Shown here: positions 1 through 10,172 of the stretch, in pieces
How the letters are laid out: each line of letters starts with the position of its first letter
Position numbering within the stretch: the stretch's first letter is position 1
Origin: Pseudomonas reidholzensis
GTDB lineage: Bacteria > Pseudomonadota > Gammaproteobacteria > Pseudomonadales > Pseudomonadaceae
Length of the DNA stretch: 64,000 nt
Reading direction: 5' to 3'
NCBI RefSeq assembly: GCF_900536025.1
Contig: NZ_UNOZ01000004.1
Coordinates: forward strand, 143,700 to 207,699
Program-made: the position numbers and the translations under genes
The notes under the pieces: model-generated
Database searches by the model: none
Told to the model about the DNA's origin: nothing
Seen by the model: only the letters and a program-made list of their open reading frames with translations

Positions 1-2391
1 GGGGTAGAACGGCGGGTTGCCGTAGGGCGCCAGGCCCAGGTTGCTGTACACCGCATGGTCATCTGGCCGTTCGTTGAAGATGTTGGTGCCCCCCAGGCTC
101 ACGGTCAGGTGTTCGGCGAAGGTGTAGCTGACGTCCAGGTCGGTGATCCATTTCGCGCCGAAGCTGCGGTCGCCGGTGGGGTTCACCGCCAAAGTCTTGA
201 CCGAGCCGTAACGGGTGGTCTGCAGGTTGACCGCCAGGTCGGCGATCTTCCAGTTGGCACCGATGATCCACTTGGTCTTCGGCGAAGCTTCGGTGAGGTC
301 ACCCTCGCGATCACGGCCCACCACGTTGACCCCTGAACTGGCCAGCGCCGCCGGCGTGTCGCGGGTGCCTTCGATGGTGGTCTTGTTCCAGTTGAACGCC
401 AGGCTCCAGCGCACGTCGCCCCAGGCGTCCAGCGGCGTGCTGTGGTCGGCGACGATGTCCAGGCCGCGGGTGCGGGTGTCGAAGGCGTTGGTGTAGTAGT
501 TGACCCAGGTCCCGGCCGGCACGCCTTGCGCGGTGAGGATGCTGTTGATGACACCGTTGCCCTGGTCATAGATGTTGGTGGTCAAGGCGATGCGGTCATC
601 GATGTCGATCAGGTAGGCGTCGGCCGTGATGCTGGTGCGCGGCGCCGGTTGCCAGGTCACGCCGAGGCCGAGGTTACGCGACTTTTCCGGCTTCAGGTCG
701 TCGCCACCCAGGGCCTGTGCCAGGCTGCTGCCCGAGGGGGTCAGGCGGGTCACCGCGGGCACGACGTTGCCGTTCACATCCACGGCCACCCGGTTGTCGG
801 CGACGGTGTAGCCGATCTGGGTCAGCGACGGCGCGCGGAACCCGGTACCCACGGTACCGCGTACCGCCACGGTATCGGTCAGTTCGTAGCGCGAGTTCAC
901 TTTCAGGCCAAAGGTGTTGCCCGAATCGTCGTCGTAGTGCTCGACCCGGCCGGCGACATCGAGGAACCAGCGCTCGGTCAGGTCGAAGCCGAGGTCGAGG
1001 TAGCCGGCATAGTTGTTGCGGATCAGGCTGACTTCGTCCTCCGGGCGGATGGTGACCGCCGCCTGGGCGCCGGAGGCTGCCGGGTAGGTGCCGGTGACAT
1101 AGGCCTCAGGGTCGCCGGCAAAGGTGCTGAACCGCTCCCAGCGATGCTCCAGGCCCGCCGACACCTGCACCGGCGAGGTCAGGTTGAACAGGCTGTCGTA
1201 GCGGCGGGTGACGTCGAAGTTGTTGACCCACTGCTCGAAGCGAAAGGTCGCCAGGTTGTCGAATTTGGTCGGCGACGCGGTGCCCAGCGACGGGTTGATG
1301 TTGAGGTCGCTGGAGTGGTGGACGTTGTTGCGCCCGTAGGTGGTGCTGAGGTCCCAGTTCCAGTCGGCCACTTCACCCTTGCCACCGAACAGCAACTGGT
1401 AGTCGCGGTCCTTGATGTTGTTCAGCGGGTAGTAGCCGTCCGGAAACACCTCGGGTACGGCGGCCGTGCCGGTCGGCAGGCGGAAGTAGTTGGCGGCCTC
1501 GGCGTCGCGCTCGCCATACGTGGAGAACGAATACAGGGTCAGGTCTTCGAGCGGCAGTTCGGCGTTGTAGGCGACGTTGAAGGCCTTCAGGTCGGGGTCG
1601 CCGTTCTTGATCGCCTCGCGGTTCCAGGCGGCTTCCTTGGCCGGGTCGGCGAAGGCCCTGACGCTGGCGTCGGCCTTGTCGTTCCACGAGGCGTTGCCGC
1701 GTTTGCGGGCGTCGGCGGAGAGGTGCAAGAAGCCGTTCTCGCCCAGCGTGAAGCCTTGGTTGCCGGCCAGCTTGATGGTCTCACCCTCACCGGAAAACAA
1801 CTGGCCGTAGCTGCTTTCGATGTGCCCGCCCTCGCGATTGGACTTGAGGATGATGTTGATCACCCCGGCCACCGCATCCGAGCCGTACTGGGCGGCGGCG
1901 CTGTCCTTGAGCACTTCGATATGGTCGACCGCACTGACCGGGATCAGGTCGATGTCGACGGCATTGGCGCCGCTGTTGTCGATCGAACCGCGCTGGCCGG
2001 TGGCGCCATTGTGGCGGCGTTTGCCGTTGACCAGCACCAGGGTATAGGCGGGGCCGAGGCTGCGGTTGCTCAGTGGCCGGGTGACCGAGTTGTAGCCCGC
2101 GATGTTGGTGCCGAAGTTGAACGACGGCAGCAGCTTGGAGATTGCTTCGGACAGTTCGGCACGGCCGGTCTTGAGCAGTTGCTCGCTGTTGATCACGTCG
2201 ATCGGCGCGGGGCTGTTGGCCACGGTTCGCTCTTGCCCGCGCACACCGGTGGAAATCACCGTCACGGTGCTCAGCGTGGGGTCGTCGGTGGCGGCCTGGG
2301 CCAGCGGCGGCAGGGCCGCCAGGAGCAGGGCGCTGGTCAGCAGTGATCGGTGAAACGTCTTGTCGTGGCGTGGGGAGGCGATAACTGGCAT
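1..2391 (-). CDS. TonB-dependent outer membrane receptor (partial, C-terminus cut by window edge)
   Basis: Reading from the ATG at 2391 gives an open frame of 797 codons that runs off the left edge without a stop. The N-terminus is a signal peptide (hydrophobic LLTSALLLAALPPLAQA, cleavage near residue 33). A short TonB-box-like stretch (STVTVIST) and a plug domain follow (SPAPIDVINSEQLL, then NRSLGPAYTLVLVNGKRR). The rest has alternating beta-strand character, and the last residues (SNLGLAPYGNPPFYP) look close to a barrel C-terminus, so little is missing. It should import a substrate across the outer membrane using TonB-ExbBD energy. The substrate cannot be told from sequence. The FMN monooxygenase on the same strand directly upstream suggests an organosulfur or other organic ligand rather than a siderophore, but that is inference. 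Confidence 0.9.
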   Translation of the reverse strand, partial: MPVIASPRHDKTFHRSLLTSALLLAALPPLAQAATDDPTLSTVTVISTGVRGQERTVANSPAPIDVINSEQLLKTGRAELSEAISKLLPSFNFGTNIAGYNSVTRPLSNRSLGPAYTLVLVNGKRRHNGATGQRGSIDNSGANAVDIDLIPVSAVDHIEVLKDSAAAQYGSDAVAGVINIILKSNREGGHIESSYGQLFSGEGETIKLAGNQGFTLGENGFLHLSADARKRGNASWNDKADASVRAFADPAKEAAWNREAIKNGDPDLKAFNVAYNAELPLEDLTLYSFSTYGERDAEAANYFRLPTGTAAVPEVFPDGYYPLNNIKDRDYQLLFGGKGEVADWNWDLSTTYGRNNVHHSSDLNINPSLGTASPTKFDNLATFRFEQWVNNFDVTRRYDSLFNLTSPVQVSAGLEHRWERFSTFAGDPEAYVTGTYPAASGAQAAVTIRPEDEVSLIRNNYAGYLDLGFDLTERWFLDVAGRVEHYDDDSGNTFGLKVNSRYELTDTVAVRGTVGTGFRAPSLTQIGYTVADNRVAVDVNGNVVPAVTRLTPSGSSLAQALGGDDLKPEKSRNLGLGVTWQPAPRTSITADAYLIDIDDRIALTTNIYDQGNGVINSILTAQGVPAGTWVNYYTNAFDTRTRGLDIVADHSTPLDAWGDVRWSLAFNWNKTTIEGTRDTPAALASSGVNVVGRDREGDLTEASPKTKWIIGANWKIADLAVNLQTTRYGSVKTLAVNPTGDRSFGAKWITDLDVSYTFAEHLTVSLGGTNIFNERPDDHAVYSNLGLAPYGNPPFYP

Positions 2392-2488
2392 GTCAGAAGT
2401 AATCCATTAAGCCTGGCACTGGCCCGTGGCGCGGGTACAGTTCAAAAGCCTGTTCGGGTTAAGGGTTAGGGGCAGGCGCGACCGGTGG

Positions 2489-3826
2489 TTACGAGGCGAC
2501 CCGCAGTGGCGCGTGCGTTTCGCTGTGGCGGTTGTGCGGTACGTCGATGCCCAGGTGGCCGCGCAAGGTGCTGGCCTGGTACTCGCTGCGGAACAACCCG
2601 CGCTCGCGCAGAATCGGCAGGACCTCATCGGTGAAGCGGGCGAATTCACTCGGCGCACCGACATGAATGTTGAAGCCGTCGACGGCGCCTTCGAGGAACC
2701 AGCGCTCGATCTCGTTGGCCACCGTCAGGGCCGAGCCGGCGAAGCCGGAGAACGGCCGGGCGAAACGCAGGGCGGTTTCGCGCAGGGTCAGGCCCTGCTC
2801 CGAGGCGACGCGCTTGATCCGCTCGGCGTGGCCGCGATAGCCGTTGCTGCCCAACTCGCCCAGCTCAGGGAACGGCGCATCGAGGTCGTACTGCTTGAAG
2901 TCGTGATAACTGAACGGCCGGCCGAGCTGGACCAGCGCCTTGTTCAGGTCGAGTTCGCCGTCACGCTGGCGCTGCAGCGCCTGGGCCTGTTCGTCGGTGT
3001 CGGCGATGATCGGCGTGATCCCGGGGAACAGCAGCACCAGGGCTGGGTCCCGGCCGGCCTCGGCGGCCCTGCGCTTGATGTCGGCGTAGTACTCGCGGGC
3101 GTCCTCGAAGTTGTCGACGCCGGCGAAGATGCCTTCGGCGATGTCCGCCGCCAGACGCCGGCCCGACTCGGAGATACCCGCCTGGAAGATCACCGGCTGG
3201 CCCTGTGCCGAGCGCGAGATGTTCAGCGGCCCGGTCACCGAGAAGAACTCGCCTCTGTGGTCCAGGCGGTGCTGCTTGGCGGGGTCGAGAAACTGCTTGT
3301 GGGCTTTGTCCCGCGGGAAGGCGTCATCCTCGTAGCTGTCCCACAGCCCTTGCACCACCTGCACATGCTCGCGCGCCCTGCGGTAGCGTTCGCCGTGGTC
3401 GATGTGCTGCTCCAGGCCAAAGTTGCCCGCCGCGCCTTCGAGCCCGGTGGTGACCACGTTCCAGCCGGCACGGCCCTGGCTGATGTGGTCGAGCGAGGCG
3501 AACTGGCGGGCCACGTTGAACGGCTCGGTGTAGGAGGTGGTGAGGGTGGCGACCAGGCCGATCTTGTCGGTGGCGCCCGCCAGGGCCGAAAGCAGGGTCA
3601 GCGGCTCCAGGCGGTTGAGGAAGTGCGGCGCCGAGTCGGGGGTGATGTAGGGGCTGTCGACGATGAACACGAAGTCGAAGCGGGCGGCCTCGGCGGCACG
3701 CGCCTGCTGTTTGTACCAGTCGATGTCGATGCTGGCGTTACCCGGGATTTCCGGGTGCAGCCATTCCTGTTGATCGGTGCCGACGCCGGTCAGGATGGCG
3801 CCCAGATGCAGCTGACGTTTACTCAT
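2489..3826 (-). CDS. FMN-dependent monooxygenase, NtaA/SnaA/DszA class (LLM superfamily)
   Basis: The 445-residue protein begins MSKRQLHLGAILTG. Family marks include FDFVFIVDSPY, LATLTTSYTEPFNVARQFASLDHISQGRAGWNVVTT in pieces, and VIFQAGISESGRR, typical of nitrilotriacetate, desulfurisation and pristinamycin monooxygenases that use FMNH2 from a partner reductase. I chose the ATG at 3826, with GGGA about 9 bases upstream; a GTG at 3865 would add 13 residues with no family match. The TonB receptor gene starts 97 bases beyond the stop on the same strand, so the two may be co-transcribed for uptake and oxidation of one compound. No flavin reductase or ABC transporter is next to it. The substrate is unknown. 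Confidence 0.88.
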   Translation of the reverse strand: MSKRQLHLGAILTGVGTDQQEWLHPEIPGNASIDIDWYKQQARAAEAARFDFVFIVDSPYITPDSAPHFLNRLEPLTLLSALAGATDKIGLVATLTTSYTEPFNVARQFASLDHISQGRAGWNVVTTGLEGAAGNFGLEQHIDHGERYRRAREHVQVVQGLWDSYEDDAFPRDKAHKQFLDPAKQHRLDHRGEFFSVTGPLNISRSAQGQPVIFQAGISESGRRLAADIAEGIFAGVDNFEDAREYYADIKRRAAEAGRDPALVLLFPGITPIIADTDEQAQALQRQRDGELDLNKALVQLGRPFSYHDFKQYDLDAPFPELGELGSNGYRGHAERIKRVASEQGLTLRETALRFARPFSGFAGSALTVANEIERWFLEGAVDGFNIHVGAPSEFARFTDEVLPILRERGLFRSEYQASTLRGHLGIDVPHNRHSETHAPLRVAS

Positions 3827-4091
3827 GGTGGTCTGATCCCTGGTGGTCTTGGGTTGATCCTCCACCAGGTATGGGGTCGGTCTTTGAGCGAAGATATGCC
3901 TATAAGAAACGTCCGTGAAAGGCTTTTTTGGAATAACGTAATTATCAGAAATTGTAATTTTAATATTTTATAAAATTACCTATTTTTATTATGTGCCTGT
4001 CCACTACGGTGCGCGGGGCCTGGCGGTTTTTTTGCTGCGAAAAGCTGACCTGCGGGTTTACACTCTGGGTTCCCTTCACAGGAGCAGAGCA

Positions 4092-4565
4092 GTGCTGACT
4101 CATCTCGATTCCCAGGGGCGCGCCAACATGGTCGACGTCACTGAAAAAGCCGTGACCGAACGCGAGGCGGTGGCCGAGGCGCGGGTGCGCATGTTGCCGC
4201 AGACCCTGCAGATGATCGTCGAGGGCGAGCATCCCAAGGGCGATGTGTTCGCCGTGGCGCGGATCGCCGGCATCCAGGCGGCAAAAAAGACCAGCGACCT
4301 GATCCCGCTGTGCCATCCGCTGATGCTGACCAGCGTCAAGGTCGAACTGAGCGCTGAGGGCAGTGACGCCGTGCGCATCGTTGCCCGCTGCAAGCTGGCC
4401 GGGCAGACCGGGGTCGAGATGGAAGCGCTGACCGCGGCCAGCGTCGCTGCGCTGACGATCTATGACATGTGCAAGGCCGTCGACAAGGGCATGGTCATCG
4501 AGCAGGTGCGCCTGCTGGAGAAGACCGGCGGCAAGAGCGGCCATTACCGGGTGGAGGCGCAATGA
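4092..4565 (+). CDS. moaC: Cyclic pyranopterin monophosphate synthase MoaC
   Basis: The 157-residue protein (E. coli MoaC is 161) carries family hallmarks [44 protein letters not shown] and the end [12 protein letters not shown]. With MoaA it converts GTP to cyclic pyranopterin monophosphate in molybdenum cofactor synthesis in the cytoplasm. The start is the GTG at 4092, seven bases after GGAG; the frame stays open upstream but that part does not match the family. It overlaps moaD by ATGA, giving a moaCDE operon. moaA and moaB are not in the window. The ~265-base gap before it is AT-rich around 3945-3992, unlike its surroundings, and probably holds the divergent promoters. Confidence 0.97.
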   Translation: MLTHLDSQGRANMVDVTEKAVTEREAVAEARVRMLPQTLQMIVEGEHPKGDVFAVARIAGIQAAKKTSDLIPLCHPLMLTSVKVELSAEGSDAVRIVARCKLAGQTGVEMEALTAASVAALTIYDMCKAVDKGMVIEQVRLLEKTGGKSGHYRVEAQ

Positions 4566-4807
4566 ACGTCGACGTGGTGTATTTCGCCCGCTACCGAGAA
4601 GTGCTGGCCCGTGATGGCGAGCGCCTGCAGGGTGAGTTCGCGGTGCTCGACGATGTGCGCAAGGCGCTGCTGGCCAAGGGCGGTGCGTACCAGGTACTGG
4701 CCGAGCAGAACCTGATGTGCGCGCGCAATCAGGACCTGTGCCGCCTGGCAGAGCCGTTGGCGGAGGGCGACGAAGTGGCGTTCTTCCCACCGGTGACCGG
4801 AGGCTGA
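4562..4807 (+). CDS. moaD: Molybdopterin synthase sulfur carrier subunit MoaD
   Basis: This 81-residue ubiquitin-fold protein ends in the Gly-Gly (PPVTGG) that is adenylated and thiocarboxylated by MoeB. The thiocarboxylate is the sulfur donor to cyclic pyranopterin monophosphate in the MoaD-MoaE complex. Its ATG lies inside the end of moaC (ATGA overlap), so translation is probably coupled, and moaE follows two bases after the stop. The length is normal for the family. Confidence 0.96.
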   Translation: MNVDVVYFARYREVLARDGERLQGEFAVLDDVRKALLAKGGAYQVLAEQNLMCARNQDLCRLAEPLAEGDEVAFFPPVTGG

Positions 4808-4809
4808 GC

Positions 4810-5256
4810 ATGGCGGTGCGAGTGCAGCAGCAGGCGTTCGATCCGGGTGCCGAAGTCAACGCCCTGCATGCCGCCAATGTCGGCGTCGGGGCGGTGGTCG
4901 GTTTTGTCGGCTATGTGCGCGATTTCAATGATGGCCGGGACGTGGCCGGGATGTTTCTCGAGCATTACCCGGGGATGACCGAAAAGGCCCTGGCCAAGAT
5001 CGTGGTCGAGGCCGAGCAGCGCTGGCCGTTGCTCAAGGTCGAGGTGCTGCACCGCATCGGTGCCCTCGAGCCGGGCGAGCCGATCGTGTTCGTCGGGGTG
5101 GCCAGTGCCCATCGTCAGGCCGCATTCGATGCCTGCAACTTCATCATGGACTACCTGAAGACCCGCGCGCCGTTCTGGAAGAAGGAGAACACCCAGGAGG
5201 GACCGCGCTGGGTGGAAGGCAAGCAGTCCGATCAGGACGCTGCGCAGCGCTGGTAA
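4810..5256 (+). CDS. moaE: Molybdopterin synthase catalytic subunit MoaE
   Basis: The 148-residue protein matches MoaE: GAVVGFVGYVRDFNDG near residues 28-43, then LEHYPGMTEKAL, the HRIG motif, ASAHRQAAFDACNFIMDYLKTRAPFWKKE and a conserved lysine-rich end. It catalyses transfer of two sulfurs from MoaD thiocarboxylate to form molybdopterin. The ATG at 4810 follows moaD with a two-base gap, so it is the last gene of the moaCDE operon. A GC-rich stem (CCGGGGC/GCCCCGG, about 5271-5287) and a REP unit lie just downstream, between it and the convergent rhlB. Confidence 0.96.
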   Translation: MAVRVQQQAFDPGAEVNALHAANVGVGAVVGFVGYVRDFNDGRDVAGMFLEHYPGMTEKALAKIVVEAEQRWPLLKVEVLHRIGALEPGEPIVFVGVASAHRQAAFDACNFIMDYLKTRAPFWKKENTQEGPRWVEGKQSDQDAAQRW

Positions 5257-5285
5257 TGCGTGGGGGAGGGCCGGGGCGATGCCCC

Positions 5286-5313
5286 GGTTCGCGGGCAAGC
5301 CCGCTCCTACAGG
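5286..5313. repeat. Single REP unit
   Basis: A P. putida-type REP core (gcgggcaagcccgctcc) lies between the convergent moaE and rhlB genes. It directly follows a CCGGGGC-gat-GCCCCGG stem that may help end transcription from either side. Confidence 0.8.
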
Positions 5314-5358
5314 ATCCTTGCATCAGCAGGGAGCCTGTGAGAGCGAAGCCCGCAGCGG

Positions 5359-6798
5359 TCAGGGGTGCTTGCGCGGCACCGCTTGCAGCAGTTCGTCCGG
5401 CGGCATCTCGCACTTGATCTTGCGCCCCAGCAGCGTTTCGATCGCCGGCAGTTGATACGAGTCATCCTCGCCGGCAAAGCTGATCGACACACCCGCGGCG
5501 CCAGCCCGGCCGGTACGGCCAATCCGGTGCACGTAGTCGTCGGGGTCTTCTGGCAGGGTGAAGTTGATCACGTGGCTGATGCCATCGATGTGAATCCCAC
5601 GGCCCGCCACATCGGTCGCCACCAGCACGGTGATACGCCCTTCGCGGAAGTTTTCCAGGGTACGGATGCGCTTGTGCTGCGGCACGTCACCCGACAGCTG
5701 GGCGGCGTTGATGCCGTCGCGCACCAGGCGCTCTTCGATGCGCCGCACTTCATCCTTGCGGTTGGCGAAGACCATCACCCGTTCCCACTTCTGTTGGGTC
5801 ACCAGGTTGTACAGCAGCTTGTACTTGTCGCTGCCAGCCACCGCATACACGTGCTGCTCGACGGTCTCGCTGGCGACGTTCTCCGGCTCGATCTCGACGA
5901 TCGCCGGGTTGGTGGTCCACTGCTTGGCCAGGTTCATCACGTCTTCGGTGAAGGTCGCGGAGAACAGCAGGGTCTGGCGTTCGCTCTTCGGTGGGGTCTG
6001 GCGGATGATCTGCCGCACCTGGGGGATGAAACCCATGTCGAGCATGCGGTCGGCTTCGTCCAGGACCATCACTTCGACCATGTCCAGGTGCACTTCGCCA
6101 CGCTGGTGGAAGTCCAGCAGGCGCCCCGGAGTGGCCACGAGGATGTCGCAATGGCGCGCTTCGAGGGCCTTGAGCTGCTTGTCGAAGTCCATCCCGCCGA
6201 CAAACGTCATCACGTTGAGGCCGCTGTACTTGGTCAGCGCCGCGGCGTCCTTGGCGATCTGCACCACCAGTTCACGGGTCGGGGCGATGATCAGCGCACG
6301 CGGCTCGCCCATGTAGCGCTCTTTGGGCGGTGGCGTCTGCTGCAGCTGGGAAATGATCGAGATCAGGAACGCAGCGGTCTTGCCGGTGCCGGTCTGGGCG
6401 CGACCAATGGCGTCCTGGCCGCGCAGGGTGTAACCCAGCACCTGGCCCTGGATCGGCGTGCAGTAGGGGAAACCCAGGTCCTGGATGGCGTGCATCAGCT
6501 CGTTGGAGAGCTTGAAGTCATGGAAGCGGATCTTGCCTTCCTGAGGCTCGACGACGAAATCTTCCGGTTTCCACAGGCTGGCCTGTGGCTTGGGCTTGCG
6601 CTCGCGACGCGGCTTGTCCTGGACAGGCGTGTCGACGCGAGGGCTGGCAGGGGGCTCAGCCACTGGGCTGGCCTTGGCCTCGGGAGCCGGCGGCGTAGCC
6701 GCAGGCACGGGCAGGATCACGTGGGCATCGGGTGCGACGGCCTGAGGCACGGCGTCTCCCTTGCCGAATATTTTTTTCAGTGCCTTGAGCACGGTCAT
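5359..6798 (-). CDS. rhlB: DEAD-box ATP-dependent RNA helicase RhlB
   Basis: The 479-residue protein has the full DEAD-box set: Q motif region (residues 108-117), Walker A AQTGTGKT (134-141), PTRELVVQ (173-180), DEAD (247-250), SAT (280-282), then [14 protein letters not shown] and [10 protein letters not shown]. The first ~85 residues are a Pro/Ala- and Lys/Arg-rich extension ([12 protein letters not shown]) not found in E. coli RhlB, a feature of the longer pseudomonad RhlB. It unwinds RNA and in enterobacteria works in the RNA degradosome; degradosome membership here is inferred. The ATG at 6798 begins [15 protein letters not shown]. It is convergent with moaE and followed by an esterase gene on the same strand upstream. 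Confidence 0.93.
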   Translation of the reverse strand: MTVLKALKKIFGKGDAVPQAVAPDAHVILPVPAATPPAPEAKASPVAEPPASPRVDTPVQDKPRRERKPKPQASLWKPEDFVVEPQEGKIRFHDFKLSNELMHAIQDLGFPYCTPIQGQVLGYTLRGQDAIGRAQTGTGKTAAFLISIISQLQQTPPPKERYMGEPRALIIAPTRELVVQIAKDAAALTKYSGLNVMTFVGGMDFDKQLKALEARHCDILVATPGRLLDFHQRGEVHLDMVEVMVLDEADRMLDMGFIPQVRQIIRQTPPKSERQTLLFSATFTEDVMNLAKQWTTNPAIVEIEPENVASETVEQHVYAVAGSDKYKLLYNLVTQQKWERVMVFANRKDEVRRIEERLVRDGINAAQLSGDVPQHKRIRTLENFREGRITVLVATDVAGRGIHIDGISHVINFTLPEDPDDYVHRIGRTGRAGAAGVSISFAGEDDSYQLPAIETLLGRKIKCEMPPDELLQAVPRKHP

Positions 6799-6893
6799 CT
6801 CATCAATTGATTAAGGAATGTACGCCGGGCAGTGTAATGCAAGAATCAGGCGCGGCGTAGCCCAATGCTCAGGCAACTACAAGCGGGCCCGGA

Positions 6894-7886
<993 letters not shown>

Positions 7887-8915
7887 ATGAAGATGTTGAA
7901 AACCACCCTGGCAGTCCTGACCGCTGCCGCCACGCTGGGCTCGGTGGGCATGGCCCACGCCGGTGCCACGCTGGATGCGGTAAAGAAGAAGGGCTTCGTC
8001 CAGTGTGGCGTGAGTGATGGCCTTCCCGGTTTCTCGGTCCCTGACTCCACGGGCAAGATCGTCGGCATCGATGCCGATGTCTGCCGCGCCGTCGCCGCTG
8101 CGGTATTCGGCGACGCCACCAAGGTCAAGTTCAGCCAGCTCAACGCCAAGGAGCGCTTCACCGCGCTGCAGTCCGGCGAAGTCGACGTGCTGTCGCGCAA
8201 CACCACCTGGACCAGCTCGCGCGATTCCGGCATGGGCCTGGTGTTCGCCGGCGTCACCTACTATGACGGCATCGGCTTCCTGGTCAACAAGAAGCTCGGC
8301 GTCTCCAGCGCCAAGGAACTCGACGGCGCCACCGTGTGCATCCAGGCCGGTACCACCACCGAACTGAACGTCTCCGACTACTTCCGCGCCAACGGCCTGA
8401 AGTACACCCCGATCACCTTCGACACCTCCGACGAGAGCGCCAAGTCGCTGGAGTCCGGTCGTTGCGACGTGCTCACCTCGGACAAGTCGCAGCTCTACGC
8501 ACAACGCTCCAAGCTGGCCGCGCCGACCGAGTACGTGGTGCTGCCGGAAACCATCTCCAAGGAGCCGCTTGGCCCGGTGGTGCGCAAAGGCGATGAAGAG
8601 TGGTTCAGCATCGTCAAGTGGACCCTCTACGCCATGCTCAACGCCGAAGAGGCGGGCATCACCTCGAAAAACGTCGAGGCCGAAGCCAAGTCCACCAAGA
8701 ACCCGGACAACGCCCGTCTGCTGGGTGCCGACGGTGAATACGGCAAGGACCTCAAGCTGCCCAAGGACTGGGTAGTGCAGATCGTCAAGCAAGTGGGTAA
8801 CTACGGCGAAGTGTTCGAGAAGAACCTTGGCAAAGACACCCCGCTCGCGATCGACCGTGGCATGAACGCCCTGTGGAACAACGGCGGCATCCAGTACGCA
8901 CCACCGGTGCGCTGA
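7887..8915 (+). CDS. aapJ: General L-amino acid ABC transporter, periplasmic binding protein AapJ
   Basis: The 342-residue solute-binding protein has a signal peptide (residues 1-25, ending GMAHA). The mature start GATLDAVKKKGFVQCGVSDGLPGFS and SQLNAKERFTALQSGEVDVLSRNTTWTSSRD are characteristic of AapJ/BztA. It binds a wide range of L-amino acids in the periplasm and delivers them to AapQM-P. The strong RBS TTGGAGG precedes the ATG at 7887. It is first in a four-gene operon driven by a sigma54-type promoter, and a perfect 11-bp hairpin follows its stop. Confidence 0.95.
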   Translation: MKMLKTTLAVLTAAATLGSVGMAHAGATLDAVKKKGFVQCGVSDGLPGFSVPDSTGKIVGIDADVCRAVAAAVFGDATKVKFSQLNAKERFTALQSGEVDVLSRNTTWTSSRDSGMGLVFAGVTYYDGIGFLVNKKLGVSSAKELDGATVCIQAGTTTELNVSDYFRANGLKYTPITFDTSDESAKSLESGRCDVLTSDKSQLYAQRSKLAAPTEYVVLPETISKEPLGPVVRKGDEEWFSIVKWTLYAMLNAEEAGITSKNVEAEAKSTKNPDNARLLGADGEYGKDLKLPKDWVVQIVKQVGNYGEVFEKNLGKDTPLAIDRGMNALWNNGGIQYAPPVR

Positions 8916-8925
8916 CTGGCTGCAC

Positions 8926-8952
8926 CCTGCGGCGGCATCCCGCCGCCGCAGG
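8926..8952 (+). promoter_or_regulatory. Intercistronic hairpin between aapJ and aapQ
   Basis: A perfect 11-bp stem (CCTGCGGCGGC/GCCGCCGCAGG) with a 5-base loop lies 10 bases after the aapJ stop. It has no T-tract, so it is unlikely to stop all transcription. Such stems commonly protect the upstream message and raise the amount of binding protein relative to the permeases. Confidence 0.65.
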
Positions 8953-8983
8953 CTGTTCTGATCCCTTTTTTCCGGGGCACTTC

Positions 8984-10162
8984 ATGCAAAATCGAATCGA
9001 CGCACAAAAGGGGTTGTCCCTGAACGACCCGCGTGTGCGCGCCTGGCTGTTCCAGATCCTCACGGTGCTGTTCGTGGTCGGTCTGGGCTGGTACCTGTTC
9101 CACAACACCCAGACCAATCTGCAACACCGGGGCATCACCTCCGGTTTCGACTTCCTTGAACGCAGCGCCGGCTTCGGCATCGCCCAGCACCTGATTCCCT
9201 ATGTGGAGTCAGACAGTTATGCGCGGGTGTTCCTCATCGGCCTGCTCAATACCCTGCTGGTGACCTTCATCGGCATCATCCTGGCCACCCTGCTGGGGTT
9301 CATCATCGGCGTGGCGCGGCTGTCGCCGAACTGGATGATCAGCAAGCTGGCCACCGTGTACGTGGAGACCTTCCGCAATATCCCGCCGCTGCTGCAGATC
9401 CTGTTCTGGTACTTCGCGGTGTTCCTGACCCTGCCCGGACCGCGCGGCAGCATCAACATCGACGACATGTTCTTCATCAGCAACCGCGGCCTGAACATGC
9501 CCGGCGCGTCCATGGCCGAGGGCTTCTGGCCGTTCGTCATCGCCGTGCTGCTGGCGATCGTGGCGGTGGTGCTGATGGTGCGGGTGGCCAACAAGCGCTT
9601 CAACGAGACGGGTGAGCCGTTCCACAAGTTCTGGGTCGGCCTGCTGCTGTTGCTCGGGGTCCCGGGCGTCTGCGCCGTGCTGTTCGGCAGCCCGCTGCAC
9701 TGGCAAATGCCCGAGCTCAAGGGCTTCAACTTCGTCGGTGGCTGGGTGCTGATCCCGGAGCTGCTGGCGTTGACCCTGGCGTTGACCATCTATACCGCGG
9801 CGTTCATCGCCGAGATCGTTCGCTCGGGGATTCGCTCGGTCAGCCATGGCCAGACAGAAGCCGCGCGTTCGCTGGGCCTGCGTGAGGGCCCGACCCTGCG
9901 CAAGGTGATCATCCCTCAAGCGCTGCGGGTGATCATTCCGCCCTTGACCAGCCAGTACCTGAACCTGGCGAAGAACTCGTCGCTGGCGGCCGGTATCGGC
10001 TACCCGGAAATGGTCTCGCTGTTCGCCGGTACGGTACTCAACCAGACCGGCCAGGCGATCGAGGTGATCGCGATCACCATGAGTGTCTATCTCGCCATCA
10101 GCATCAGCATCTCGCTGCTGATGAACTGGTACAACAAGCGCATCGCGCTGATCGAGCGGTGA
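8984..10162 (+). CDS. aapQ: General L-amino acid ABC transporter permease AapQ
   Basis: This 392-residue inner membrane protein begins MQNRIDAQKGLSLNDPRVRAW. It has a first membrane segment (LFQILTVLFVVGLGWYLF) followed by the long periplasmic insertion typical of AapQ/BztB, and the permease EAA loop (GQTEAARSLGLREGPTLRKVIIPQALR) near residues 290-320. I chose the ATG at 8984; the frame is open upstream into aapJ but that part is not family-like. It pairs with AapM as the channel of the importer. The next gene starts 10 bases after its stop. Confidence 0.94.
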   Translation: MQNRIDAQKGLSLNDPRVRAWLFQILTVLFVVGLGWYLFHNTQTNLQHRGITSGFDFLERSAGFGIAQHLIPYVESDSYARVFLIGLLNTLLVTFIGIILATLLGFIIGVARLSPNWMISKLATVYVETFRNIPPLLQILFWYFAVFLTLPGPRGSINIDDMFFISNRGLNMPGASMAEGFWPFVIAVLLAIVAVVLMVRVANKRFNETGEPFHKFWVGLLLLLGVPGVCAVLFGSPLHWQMPELKGFNFVGGWVLIPELLALTLALTIYTAAFIAEIVRSGIRSVSHGQTEAARSLGLREGPTLRKVIIPQALRVIIPPLTSQYLNLAKNSSLAAGIGYPEMVSLFAGTVLNQTGQAIEVIAITMSVYLAISISISLLMNWYNKRIALIER

Positions 10163-10172
10163 GGTTCTGCCC

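Noticed and set aside
442..2346. 634-codon open frame on the plus strand opposite the TonB receptor
   Set aside because: Its product is a low-complexity V/G/A/D/R-rich chain with no family marks, while the minus frame has a signal peptide, plug domain and conserved barrel. It is an antisense shadow of GC-rich coding DNA. The same holds for the long opposite frames over rhlB (5365-6810), cysNC (15315-17255) and ppsA (60181-62595).
4021..4091. Molybdenum cofactor riboswitch upstream of moaC
   Set aside because: The 5' region is short and lacks the conserved core of the Moco RNA motif. That motif usually precedes moaA in enterobacteria.
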